NCBI RefSeq assembly: GCF_000316665.1
Contig: NC_019678.1
Coordinates: 5,952,001 to 6,016,000, forward strand
Source: Rivularia sp. PCC 7116
GTDB lineage: Bacteria > Cyanobacteriota > Cyanobacteriia > Cyanobacteriales > Nostocaceae
DNA length: 64,000 nt
Direction of reading: 5' to 3'
Positions 10,019 through 18,843 of this stretch are shown here, in pieces; positions within the stretch are counted from its first letter, which is position 1, and every line of letters starts with the position of its first letter. The notes beneath the pieces are model-generated. The model saw nothing but the letters and a program-made list of their open reading frames with translations, did no database searches and was not told the DNA's origin. Position numbers and translations under genes: made by a program.

Positions 10019-12037
10019 ATGAGTAGAATTGCCACAATTGCAATACGACATTGGAAGTTGCTCTTGGCTTGGAATATTTTGTTAATTGGGATTACTGCCA
10101 TCAATATCAAATTGACACCTCGGGTTTGGGAGGGTAAAGCACAGTTAATATTACCGAATGTTACCAATCAGAGCGATGCAGATTTAGGTAAATTGGGTAA
10201 TGTTCGGGATGAGGGAATTGTTTTTTCTCAGCAGCTTAACCCTTTAAATATTCTGTCATCTATTGCTACAAGCGACCATGTTGTTGAGGAAGTATGGCAA
10301 AACGATCCGGAGAAAAGCGAATATTCTCGGTTAAGTCAATTTAAGAAGCTGTTTGAAGTAACTCCGGAAAAAGAATCTACGGTTATATCCTTGGAAGTTC
10401 AAGGTTCTAGTCCGGAATTAGCCAAAAATAGAGCTGCTGCTTTAATTGCTGCTTTTAGCAATCGCCTGCAAGAATTGCGACTTGATGAAGCAAAACAGCG
10501 ATCGCAGTTTATGCAGGGGGAAGTAAAGCTGGCTAATACGAAGTTGTTGAAAGCACAAAAAGCTTTAAGTGAATTCAAGCAAAAAACTAATTTAGTTAGT
10601 TCCGAGGAGCAGACGCAACAGATTGTTTCAGCTATCAATACTTTGAATACTCAACAAGCTCAAGCTATAGCGGAAGCGGAATCTGCGGCGGCAAGGGTGA
10701 GGATGTTATCGAATCGTATCGCTTTGAGTCCTGCTGCTGCGGTAAATTCTGTACGACTCAAAGAATACAAGGAATTCCAGTTGATTAGGGATAAGTTAAG
10801 TCAAATTGAAGTTGCATTAATAGAAGCTCAAGGTAAATTAACCAGCAACCATCCGGAAGTACAAAATTTACTGTACCAGCGCTCGGTTTTACGCCAACAA
10901 CTCAACCAGTTTATTGCTGCTTCTAGAGCCAATGCAGGAGGAGTTAATCCGGCAATCGGGGAAAATACTGCTAGTTTAGCCGAGCAAGTTATTTTAGCCG
11001 AAAGTCAGGTTATAGGGATGCAGAAAAAAGCCGAAAAATTGCAACCCCAGATTGATAAATTAAGTGCCAGTTTAAATTCTTTACCCCAAAAGCAAGCTAA
11101 ATTATTGGAATTACAGCGACAATACGATATTGCTGAAGGAGTTTATAACGGGGTAGTGGCGCAGATAGAACAAGCCAAACTCGGGGCTTTCAGCGCTTAT
11201 CCCAGCGTGCAAGTGTTGGATAAGCCTATGGTGGATAATAAACCATCGGGACCTAAATTAAAATTGATGTTGCTCGGAGCATTGCTAGCTTCTGGTTTTG
11301 GTAGTGCTGCGATAATCTTGTTTATGGAGAATCGCAACCCCTTACTTAGCCCTAAAGATATTCAACAAGCTAACATTCCGGTACTTGCAAGTATTCCCTA
11401 TGTTAGACATATCAATGCAAAAGCCGATAGGAAACTAGGAGGAGAAATCGAGTTTCAGCGCTTGGCTTCGGCAGTTAGCTTAATGCAGTTAAACTCTGGA
11501 AGGTTGATGATTGCTAGTGCTAACACCGAAGAAGGTAAAACTACAACTACTATCGGTTTGGCGAATGCGCTGCTGGTATTGGGTTTTAAAGTATTGCTAG
11601 TTGACGGAGATTTTCGTCGAGGGGAGCTTTCGGAATCTTTGGGTTATCAGCCACAAGCAAAATCGCGATTTGTGCATAATCAAGTTCGTTTCAATTTAGA
11701 TTTATTATCGGTTAATATTGCCGAAGATAAAATTTCTGAGTTTGTTGCTCGCGGTGAATTTGAGCAATATTTGAATTTGATTCAAGCTCAGGGAAATTAC
11801 GATTACGTTTTAGTTGATAGCTCTCCAGTTGCTTTGACACCAGAAGCAGCACTACTAGCAAGAATAATATCAAAAGTTGTGTTTGTAGTTCGTTCTACAA
11901 GCAGCCATCGCAACTATTTTTACGACAGCGTCGAACAATTAACTCGCCATCAAGCGGAAATTTGTGGGTTGGTAGTTAACGGTGTGGAAAATAGAGCGCA
12001 AGGTTATATTTACGGACAAAATACAGCCAAAGTTTAG
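10019..12037 (+). CDS. Polysaccharide co-polymerase with C-terminal BY-kinase-like ATPase (Wzz/Wzc type)
   Basis: 672 residues. There is a Wzz domain with a first transmembrane helix at ~12-32 and a long periplasmic coiled-coil region (~150-400). A GNVR-type segment and second transmembrane helix lie at ~410-437. The cytosolic P-loop domain has Walker A around 499-508 (SANTEEGKTTTT), Walker A' (VLLVDGDF) near 530 and Walker B (VLVDSSPV) near 600. In this family it controls chain length and export of Wzy-made polysaccharide. Bacterial BY-kinases normally end in a Tyr cluster; this tail has only two Tyr (GYIYGQ), so autophosphorylation may be limited. Its product should act with the Wzy-like and Wzx-like proteins downstream. 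Confidence 0.92.
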   Translation: MSRIATIAIRHWKLLLAWNILLIGITAINIKLTPRVWEGKAQLILPNVTNQSDADLGKLGNVRDEGIVFSQQLNPLNILSSIATSDHVVEEVWQNDPEKSEYSRLSQFKKLFEVTPEKESTVISLEVQGSSPELAKNRAAALIAAFSNRLQELRLDEAKQRSQFMQGEVKLANTKLLKAQKALSEFKQKTNLVSSEEQTQQIVSAINTLNTQQAQAIAEAESAAARVRMLSNRIALSPAAAVNSVRLKEYKEFQLIRDKLSQIEVALIEAQGKLTSNHPEVQNLLYQRSVLRQQLNQFIAASRANAGGVNPAIGENTASLAEQVILAESQVIGMQKKAEKLQPQIDKLSASLNSLPQKQAKLLELQRQYDIAEGVYNGVVAQIEQAKLGAFSAYPSVQVLDKPMVDNKPSGPKLKLMLLGALLASGFGSAAIILFMENRNPLLSPKDIQQANIPVLASIPYVRHINAKADRKLGGEIEFQRLASAVSLMQLNSGRLMIASANTEEGKTTTTIGLANALLVLGFKVLLVDGDFRRGELSESLGYQPQAKSRFVHNQVRFNLDLLSVNIAEDKISEFVARGEFEQYLNLIQAQGNYDYVLVDSSPVALTPEAALLARIISKVVFVVRSTSSHRNYFYDSVEQLTRHQAEICGLVVNGVENRAQGYIYGQNTAKV

Positions 12038-12142
12038 GATTTTTAGCATAAGTGAAAAGGTAATACCAATTCTGTATGAGGTTGCGCTCAATCGCTCTCA
12101 CTCTATAAGAGTGGAGCTACTGATGCAAAGCCTACCTGCGTA

Positions 12143-12178
12143 GGCTAAATTCGGCGCATCTTTATAAAGAAATGATAT
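12143..12178 (+). repeat. Dispersed repeat GGCTAAATT-GGCGCATCTT-ATAAAGAAATG, copy 1
   Basis: 36 bases that match 23065-23100 with three differences. Like the second copy, it follows hairpin-forming sequence (a CCTAC..GTAGG hairpin at 12131-12144). It lies in the gap between the Wzc-like and Wzy-like genes. Confidence 0.75.
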
Positions 12179-12213
12179 AAGCAATTTAAGTAATGCAATT
12201 AATTTGTTAATTC

Positions 12214-13581
12214 ATGAATCAGCGATTGGGGTTGAAATCGGATTTTGTAAAGCCACCGCTATGTAATAGTTTATTTTCCGGTATTTGGATTAGATGGAAC
12301 AATCTGACTGTTGCTGAAAAGGTTGTTTGTGCAAATCTCAGTTTAATTGCAGCTTGGTGGGTGATTGGCATCTATCGATTTATGGCTGCATTTATATGTT
12401 TGGGCATTGTTGGTTACGAATTACTTAATTTTGGCAGAGTACGTTTAAAAAAACCTAGTTTGAACGTTATTGCTTTATTTGTATTTTCTAGCTATAGATT
12501 AATTGGTTCGATATTTTTTGAATTAAGTACGGGTAGAAAATTTAATATCACAGAAGATGTACGCTACATATTATTTTGGTACGGTTTAATTGCGCTACTT
12601 TGGTACGTTCAAAGTCACGACATTAGAGTGCGTTTGGAAGTAGTAGCTTGGGCTTTTAGTTTGGTGACAATCCAAATGCTGTTATTTTGGGTAGTTGGAG
12701 AAATAGTTTTTGGAGGTAGAGACTATATATATCCCCGGACAATTTTTTCACTCTTAGCTAAAAATGCTGAAGGAGATTACGAGCATGGAGCGGGGTTATC
12801 TAATTATTTAATGCCTTATTTGCCTTACCATAAAAGTGTTTTTGGTTTAAAGCGTTGGAGTTTTTTCTTTATTATTCCGGAAATTTTTGCTTTAGTAGTA
12901 GCTTACATTAATTTGATTTCTCTGGATCTCAAAAATCGTTTTTGGTCAATCTGTTTGTTTATAGTTAGTTTTGGTTTGGTGCTGGTAAGTGGAACTCGTT
13001 CTGTATGGCTATTATTACCAGCTATTTTAATTTTACGTTACATATTTATTTATGGTAAAAATAGCGGATATGCATTAATTTTAGCGTTACTAGCAATCAT
13101 CAGCTTTACTACATTATCTTTTCCAAACGTTACAGATACGATTGTAGAAGTATATAACTCGCAGGTAGAAACAGTTGGAGAAGTACGCGCTGACTCTACA
13201 GAAGTTCGCGGCAAAATATATGAAGAAACTGCTTCAGCGATTCTAGATAAACCGATATTTGGTCATTGGGTTCCTGGCTCTACAGTTTTACCGGGTTTTG
13301 AATTAGGGCGTGTAGGAACTCACAGTTTTATTTTAGGTACTTTGCTTTACCATGTTGGTATTGTGGGAATTTTATTATTTAGTCTATTTTGGCTATCTTT
13401 TCTGAGTTGGCTTTATAAAACTAGAAAAGGTAGACCTTTATCTGTATTTTTATTAATAGTTTTATATACTTTATTATCTACAGTTATGGAGTATGGAGAG
13501 CTATTAGCATGTATGTTAATTTTGTTGGCTGCTATTGTTGGCGATAAGGGTAATATTAAGCAGAAGTATAATTGTTTTTAA
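12214..13581 (+). CDS. O-antigen ligase/Wzy-type polysaccharide polymerase
   Basis: 455 residues, very hydrophobic, with about ten to twelve predicted transmembrane helices. The conserved Wzy_C region is visible: 'LVLVSGTRSVWLLLPAILIL' followed by a large periplasmic loop containing 'TEVRGKIYEETASAILDKP' and the invariant-type 'GTHSFILGTLLYHVGIVGI'. This architecture is shared by Wzy polymerases and WaaL ligases. The neighbours (Wzz/Wzc-like, Wzx-like, glycosyltransferases) favour the polymerase role, joining repeat units on the periplasmic side. Confidence 0.88.
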   Translation: MNQRLGLKSDFVKPPLCNSLFSGIWIRWNNLTVAEKVVCANLSLIAAWWVIGIYRFMAAFICLGIVGYELLNFGRVRLKKPSLNVIALFVFSSYRLIGSIFFELSTGRKFNITEDVRYILFWYGLIALLWYVQSHDIRVRLEVVAWAFSLVTIQMLLFWVVGEIVFGGRDYIYPRTIFSLLAKNAEGDYEHGAGLSNYLMPYLPYHKSVFGLKRWSFFFIIPEIFALVVAYINLISLDLKNRFWSICLFIVSFGLVLVSGTRSVWLLLPAILILRYIFIYGKNSGYALILALLAIISFTTLSFPNVTDTIVEVYNSQVETVGEVRADSTEVRGKIYEETASAILDKPIFGHWVPGSTVLPGFELGRVGTHSFILGTLLYHVGIVGILLFSLFWLSFLSWLYKTRKGRPLSVFLLIVLYTLLSTVMEYGELLACMLILLAAIVGDKGNIKQKYNCF

Positions 13582-13648
13582 TTGATGGCTTTTCATACTT
13601 TTTTGTAAAATTCCTTGTTCCTTGTCTCCGGCAAGGAATACAGTATTG

Positions 13649-13716
13649 GAGGCTCTGCCTCTAGTCTAAGTGAGAGGCAGAGCCTCTTGTAAAGGCATTC
13701 CAAGGCAGAGCCTTGG
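13649..13716. repeat. Double-hairpin dispersed repeat (GAGGCAGAGCCTC type), copy 1
   Basis: Perfect 14-bp inverted repeat (13649-13662 with 13673-13686: GAGGCTCTGCCTCT / AGAGGCAGAGCCTC), followed by a second hairpin CCAAGGC-AGA-GCCTTGG at 13700-13716. A related copy is at 54183-54227. Located between the Wzy-like and GT2 genes; RNA hairpins here could attenuate transcription. Confidence 0.8.
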
Positions 13717-13761
13717 AACGAGGTAAATATTACCAATTACCAATTACCAAATTCCATAGAC

Positions 13762-14796
13762 ATGATAAAAAAACCTTTAGTTAGCGTAATTATTGGTAAC
13801 TATAATTACGGTAGGTTTATTGCTGAAGCGATTGATAGCGTTTTAAGTCAAACTTACAAAAATTTTGAGTTAATAGTTGTAGATGATGGTTCAACTGATA
13901 ATTCACGAGAGATTATAGAAAGTTATGGAGATAAATTAATTGCGATATTTCAAGAAAATGGGGGACAAGGTGTTGCTTTTAATAGCGGGTTTGCTGTTGC
14001 TAAAGGTGAAATTATTTGTTTTTTAGATGCTGATGATTATTACTATCCAGAAAAAATCGCAAAAGTTGTTGCAGCCTTTGATAAAAATCCTAGTTTGGTA
14101 CAAATTTCTCACTGTCGTACTTCGGTTGATGCTGATGGAAAAATTATTGGACGAGATCCAACTTTTTTCAATCAAGGGGATGTCACTCATCTATTACTAA
14201 AATGGGGTAGATATGCTTGGGCTGTGACTTCAGCTTTAGCCTATAAACGTTGGGTTTTAGAAAAAGTTTTACCTTTTCCTCAACGCCCTCGTGGTGGTGA
14301 TACTTATTTAACTGCTACGGTGCCTTTTTATGGAAATGTTGGATATATCAAAGAACCTTTGATGTTTTATCGCCATCATGGTAACAATATGAATGCAGGA
14401 ACTAATAATTTACAGCATTTAATTGAACAAAGGGAAGATACAGCAAAATGTATCAATGAAACTGCTAGCAAGTTGGGATTAATAGAGCGTTTTGATATTC
14501 AGCATGATGCCGACTATCGTAGTTTGAAAGTAATGGTTCGGAAATCTGTTTCTCCGAAAGAAGCTATTAAGATATTTTGGATAACTTTGTTTGAAAGTAT
14601 TTCTCTAGGACATAGTATAAAAGATACTATTGAAAGATTTGTGAGGAGGGGTATGTGTAGTTTATTTCCTAATGAAGCGAAAATATATTTACGTTTAAAG
14701 CTGCGGCGTTATCTTCGTTTTAAATTAATGAGATTAAATCCCTTGGCATCGAAATTATATGTTGTTGACAGCCTCGGGGCACAGAGGAAAACGTAA
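13762..14796 (+). CDS. Glycosyltransferase family 2
   Basis: 344 residues with a GT-A fold at the N-terminus: 'PLVSVIIGNYNYGRFIAEAIDSVLSQTYKNFELIVVDDGSTDNS' is split here into its key parts VSVIIGNYNYG, SVLSQTY and VVDDGSTD. The metal-binding region is CFLDADD near residue 92, and 'RGGDTYLTATVP' is the acceptor-side ED-like region. The C-terminal ~100 residues are basic and not typical of any known partner domain. It should add one sugar to the lipid-linked repeat unit. It follows the polymerase gene by 180 bp. Confidence 0.92.
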   Translation: MIKKPLVSVIIGNYNYGRFIAEAIDSVLSQTYKNFELIVVDDGSTDNSREIIESYGDKLIAIFQENGGQGVAFNSGFAVAKGEIICFLDADDYYYPEKIAKVVAAFDKNPSLVQISHCRTSVDADGKIIGRDPTFFNQGDVTHLLLKWGRYAWAVTSALAYKRWVLEKVLPFPQRPRGGDTYLTATVPFYGNVGYIKEPLMFYRHHGNNMNAGTNNLQHLIEQREDTAKCINETASKLGLIERFDIQHDADYRSLKVMVRKSVSPKEAIKIFWITLFESISLGHSIKDTIERFVRRGMCSLFPNEAKIYLRLKLRRYLRFKLMRLNPLASKLYVVDSLGAQRKT

Positions 14797-14861
14797 AGGA
14801 GCGCAGAGCTTTTTGAAATAATATTTGTATGATTTCGGTGTAATTTCTATTAAGTAAATTT

Positions 14862-16058
14862 ATGATTATTTCAAAGCATAAAAGTAAGTTTTTGAATAAA
14901 AAAGAATGTTTAACAAAAAAACTTTTGGTTATACCGGGATACTGCAACGTTTTAGGAGGTACTACTGTTAGTTTATTAATGTTGGCTAAAGGATTTGCGC
15001 TTTGCGGATTGTTAGAAAACTTGTGCGTTGTCATGCACAAAGATTCTTTTATGGAGAAATATTTTCGGGATGCGGGTTTAGATAATTGTATAAAATTAAT
15101 TGCTGCTGCTAATCCGAATAAATTTTTACAGAAAGCATTGCAATGGGTAGGGAAACAGCCGCAGGAATTTCCTTTACTGTTAGATAATTGTGTCTGGCGA
15201 AATTATTTACCTATATTAACTTTGGCTGCTCCTTCTATTCGTTTAAGTCGCCGCAAACTTTATCATTTTTGTCACGATTTAGCTCTTTCGTACAATCATA
15301 TAGGTTATATTGCCAGAAAAATTGCTTTTGCAAGTCTTTATCCCGGTGCTATTTGCAATTCACAATTTACCGCAGAACATATTCGTGGTTTAATGCCAGA
15401 TATCAGAGGAATTCTGTATCAACCGGTAGATTTTGAGAAATTCAACGCTGATTCTAATACCACTATTCCCGATAATTTACAGCCTATTATAGATTCCGGA
15501 GCGCGAATAATCCTTACTCCTTCACGGATAAATAAACCAAAAATTGTCAACGATAAAAATCTGAGAGCATTAATTCCGGTACTAGCAAATTTAAAAGCAA
15601 TGGGTGAAAATTATCAAGCAGTAATAATCGGAGAAGATAAATCTCCTGAAATGATTTACAGTCGCGATTTACGAGAAAGTGCAATGGATGCAGGAGTTGA
15701 AGACTGTTTCACAATTTTACCTCCCGTCTTGAATATCGAAGATTATTACAGACATGCAGATATAGTTGTCACTCTCGCACCTAGAGAGCCTTTTGGGCGC
15801 ACGGTTGTAGAAGCAATCGCTTGTGGCGTGCCGGTGGTTGGTAGCAATACTGGTGGCATTAATGAAATTTTACAGAATTTTGCTCCTAGTTGGACTGTTA
15901 ATCCTGACGATTCAGTTGCAGTTGCCAAAACTATTATTAATGTTGCTAAAAATTCGCTGACTAAAGAAATTTTATTCGAGGGCAAAAATTGGGTTAAAAA
16001 TCAGTGTAGTTTGGAAAACTATGCTCAAAGTATGATGCAACTTACAGGTTTAGTTTAG
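14862..16058 (+). CDS. Glycosyltransferase family 4 (GT-B fold)
   Basis: 398 residues. The N-terminal acceptor domain opens with 'LLVIPGYCNVLGGTTVSLLMLAKGFA'-type sequence (PGYCNVLGGT). The C-terminal donor domain has ILTPSRINKPK and the E-x7-E signature region 'PREPFGRTVVEAIACGVPVVGSNTGGI'. This is the Glycos_transf_1 (GT4) arrangement, a retaining enzyme using a nucleotide sugar. It lies 66 bp after the GT2 gene on the same strand and is probably co-transcribed. Confidence 0.92.
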   Translation: MIISKHKSKFLNKKECLTKKLLVIPGYCNVLGGTTVSLLMLAKGFALCGLLENLCVVMHKDSFMEKYFRDAGLDNCIKLIAAANPNKFLQKALQWVGKQPQEFPLLLDNCVWRNYLPILTLAAPSIRLSRRKLYHFCHDLALSYNHIGYIARKIAFASLYPGAICNSQFTAEHIRGLMPDIRGILYQPVDFEKFNADSNTTIPDNLQPIIDSGARIILTPSRINKPKIVNDKNLRALIPVLANLKAMGENYQAVIIGEDKSPEMIYSRDLRESAMDAGVEDCFTILPPVLNIEDYYRHADIVVTLAPREPFGRTVVEAIACGVPVVGSNTGGINEILQNFAPSWTVNPDDSVAVAKTIINVAKNSLTKEILFEGKNWVKNQCSLENYAQSMMQLTGLV

Positions 16059-16227
16059 TTTAATTTTATTTTTTGATTTTTTATTTGTATAGAAGAAGCG
16101 GGCAAGATACCCGCAAGCACATCAGCTAATCCTCTATCTTCCTCTTCCTCTGCGTACTCTGCGGTTTAATTATCTAAAATTATCCAAATATTACAGGAAT
16201 GGGCGCAATTTTCACTGCGGTGCTGTT

Positions 16228-16288
16228 GGTGCGTGACACTAGCAAGCAATTATACTACGTTCAAAGTTATTCAAAGTGTCACAGCACC
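16228..16288. repeat. Dispersed inverted-repeat element GGTGCGTGACACT..AGTGTCACAGCACC, copy 1
   Basis: Left arm GGTGC-GTGACACT (16228-16240) and right arm AGTGTCAC-A-GCACC (16275-16288) enclose about 34 bases. A second copy with the same arms and spacing is at 35524-35584. It is palindromic, has no ORF and looks like a small mobile or RNA-hairpin repeat. Confidence 0.75.
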
Positions 16289-16329
16289 CTACAGCCATCA
16301 TTCCTATATAAAAAGAATTAATTATTAAT

Positions 16330-17436
16330 ATGAATAAAGTAATTTTTTTCAGCGGTGCAAAACCTCCGCAAACAGGGGGAGAATTTTATAACTATCAACT
16401 CTCTCAATATTTAGAAACAATTGACTGGAAGCATGAATATGTGAGTTTACATCAGAAAAAGCATTATATTAGACTTAGCAAAATTCCAATTTTTGGTAAT
16501 TTATTAGTTTCTGTTATTTTTGCATTTATTTTGTTTAAATATAGAGGATATTTAGTAGAAGACCATTATTTTAGTAAATATCTATGGTTGACGAATTTTA
16601 TTCGCCGATTTTTTTGTAAAGATAAAATTATCGTTATAGTTCATCTTTTTTATGGCTACGATAGCAGCGATAGATTCGTAATCAGAAAAGTTCTCAATGG
16701 CATGATAGAAAAAATTAGATTATCTCTAGCTGATTTAATTATCACTAGCAGCGAATATTCTAAAAATGAAATAGTTTCTGTGGGAATTAATCCCGATTTG
16801 ATTCATGTTCTATCGCCAGGGCTTGATAGAGATAAATTTAATCTTTCATTCAATCTTCCATCGTCGTCTCATGAATTAAATCATAGAAATAGCAAAAAGA
16901 TTTTATGTGTAGGCAACTATGTTCCTAGAAAAGGCATTATTTACTTGATAAAAGCTTTATCTCAGATACAATACAAAGAATTCACTCTCGATTTAGTCGG
17001 AAATCGCAAAGATAATTCCAGGTACTATAATCTATTAGCTAATGCTGTAGAAAAACTAAAATTAACAGAATGCGTTGTGTTTCATGATGGTTCCGATCAA
17101 GAAAACCTCAAAAAATTGTATGCTTCTGCCGATATTTTTGTTCTACCTTCTTTAAAAGAAACTTTTGGCATTGTTTTCCTAGAGGCTATGCACTATGGAT
17201 TACCTATAATTACAACTAATGTTTCCGCAATGCCAGAATTAGTAGAGCAAGGTAAAAATGGTATTTTAGTCCCACCTGCCGATTCTCAAGCTTTAGCACA
17301 AGCTATTAAAACATTAATTGAACAACCAAATTTAATTCAACAAATGGGAGAAGCCGGACGAAAAAAAGTTGCAGATTCTTATTATTGGGAGCATACTTGT
17401 TCTAGGTTTGTATCTATTATTGAGAAGATGAATTAA
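16330..17436 (+). CDS. Glycosyltransferase family 4
   Basis: 368 residues with a GT-B fold. The N-terminal domain starts 'VIFFSGAKPPQTGGEFYN', typical of GT4 acceptor domains. The donor domain carries KKILCVGNYVPRKGI, 'DIFVLPSLKETFGIVFLEAMHYGLPIITT' (E-x7-E) and a 'NGILVPPAD' segment. It is preceded by 270 bp that hold the repeat at 16228-16288. One of three GT4 enzymes that together with the GT2 enzyme and the Alg13/14-like pair define a repeat unit of probably five or more sugars. Confidence 0.92.
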   Translation: MNKVIFFSGAKPPQTGGEFYNYQLSQYLETIDWKHEYVSLHQKKHYIRLSKIPIFGNLLVSVIFAFILFKYRGYLVEDHYFSKYLWLTNFIRRFFCKDKIIVIVHLFYGYDSSDRFVIRKVLNGMIEKIRLSLADLIITSSEYSKNEIVSVGINPDLIHVLSPGLDRDKFNLSFNLPSSSHELNHRNSKKILCVGNYVPRKGIIYLIKALSQIQYKEFTLDLVGNRKDNSRYYNLLANAVEKLKLTECVVFHDGSDQENLKKLYASADIFVLPSLKETFGIVFLEAMHYGLPIITTNVSAMPELVEQGKNGILVPPADSQALAQAIKTLIEQPNLIQQMGEAGRKKVADSYYWEHTCSRFVSIIEKMN

Positions 17437-17519
17437 TCGGCGACGATTTATTTGTAGTAGGAATAATCAAACCGTAGAGAGCGCAGAGGAAGAAGTAAAG
17501 AGGGAATAGAAATTATCAC

Positions 17520-18728
17520 ATGCAAAATCTATCATTGATTAACTCTGTAGTTAAAGAAGAAACTTATTCACCAGATATTTTGGTTGTTTCCCGGACTTTT
17601 TTACCGAAAGAAGGTGGAATTGAAGAGTATGTATATAACCGCTGCCTGCAAAATCCTCGAAGAGTAATTATGTTAGCTGCGGCTTTTTCTGGTTATGAAA
17701 ATTTCGATAAAAATCAACTATTCCCCGTGCATCGTTGGCATTTACCGAAAATACCCCGCTTATTTGGTTTGGGAGCAATAATTAAACAAATTCTCAATAT
17801 GTTTTGGTCATTTGTTTTAGCTACAAAACTATACTTCCGCTATCGGTATAGTTATATTGAATGGGGGCATGGTTACGATTTTCCTTCGATTTTACTTTTA
17901 AGTTATATATTACCTATTAAGTTTTTTATCTACGTACATGGCAATGATATTCTTTGCCCTTTACGCAATCCTTTATTAAAAAAATTATTTGAATTAACTT
18001 TGCAGCGTAGCGCCGGTATTGTTTGCAATAGTTCTTTTACACAAAATTATCTCAAGGAGAAATTCAGTTTTGATACTTCTACTTATATTATTAATCCTAT
18101 AATTAGAACGGAAAAATTCGGCGATCGCGCAAAAAATCAGCAGTATATTAAAAAGTCGCGGTTAAAAATTCGTGAGAAGTACAATATCCCCGAAGATGCC
18201 ATAGTTATTCTTTCCGTGGGAAGATTGGTAAAACGCAAAGGTTTTGGATTAGTAATTGATAATTTGCATCATCTTTTAAATCAAGGCTTAGATGTGCGCT
18301 ATATCATTTGTGGCAGAGGCGAAATGCAGCCTCAGCTCGAACAAAAAGTTTCTCAATTACAGCTTACAGAAAAAGTCGATTTTGCCGGATTCGTAGCCGA
18401 TGCAAATTTAGCCGAATATTATGCAGCTAGCGACATCTTCGCCATGCCGACATTTTATGATGCTCAAAGTGCCAGTATAGAAGGATTTGGCATAGTCTAC
18501 GCCGAAGCTGGTTATTTTGGTAAACCAGTAATTGCTTCTCGTATCGGTGGTGTGGAAGATGCAGTACATCACGAAGAAAACGGTTTATTAGTAAATCCCG
18601 ATTCTCCAGAAGAAATTTCCCAAGCACTCACTCGCTTGTGTAAAGACAAGGAGTTACGGGAAAAATTAGGAAGCAAAGGAATAGAGTTAGCCAACCGCAA
18701 AACTCCTCACTCTATTCTTTACAGTTAA
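17520..18728 (+). CDS. Glycosyltransferase family 4, possibly truncated at the C-terminus
   Basis: 402 residues. The acceptor domain starts 'DILVVSRTFLPKEGGIEEYV', the pattern of the mannosyltransferase-like GT4 group. The donor domain has 'ILSVGRLVKRKGFGLVID' and 'YAEAGYFGKPVIASRIGGVEDAV'. The protein ends abruptly (ANRKTPHSILYS) without the usual final helix that packs back on the N-terminal domain. The DNA immediately after it is repeat (CAGTGAGCAGTGAGCAG, then CCAATTACC units), so the end may have been replaced by repeat insertion. Confidence 0.9.
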   Translation: MQNLSLINSVVKEETYSPDILVVSRTFLPKEGGIEEYVYNRCLQNPRRVIMLAAAFSGYENFDKNQLFPVHRWHLPKIPRLFGLGAIIKQILNMFWSFVLATKLYFRYRYSYIEWGHGYDFPSILLLSYILPIKFFIYVHGNDILCPLRNPLLKKLFELTLQRSAGIVCNSSFTQNYLKEKFSFDTSTYIINPIIRTEKFGDRAKNQQYIKKSRLKIREKYNIPEDAIVILSVGRLVKRKGFGLVIDNLHHLLNQGLDVRYIICGRGEMQPQLEQKVSQLQLTEKVDFAGFVADANLAEYYAASDIFAMPTFYDAQSASIEGFGIVYAEAGYFGKPVIASRIGGVEDAVHHEENGLLVNPDSPEEISQALTRLCKDKELREKLGSKGIELANRKTPHSILYS

Positions 18729-18843
18729 CAGTGAGCAGTGAGCAGTTGTTCACCCGGAGGGTGTGGATCATCAGTTACCAATTACCAATGCCCAATCCCC
18801 AATCCCCAATCCCAACCTTCTTCCCTCTTCCTTCGTTTAATAC

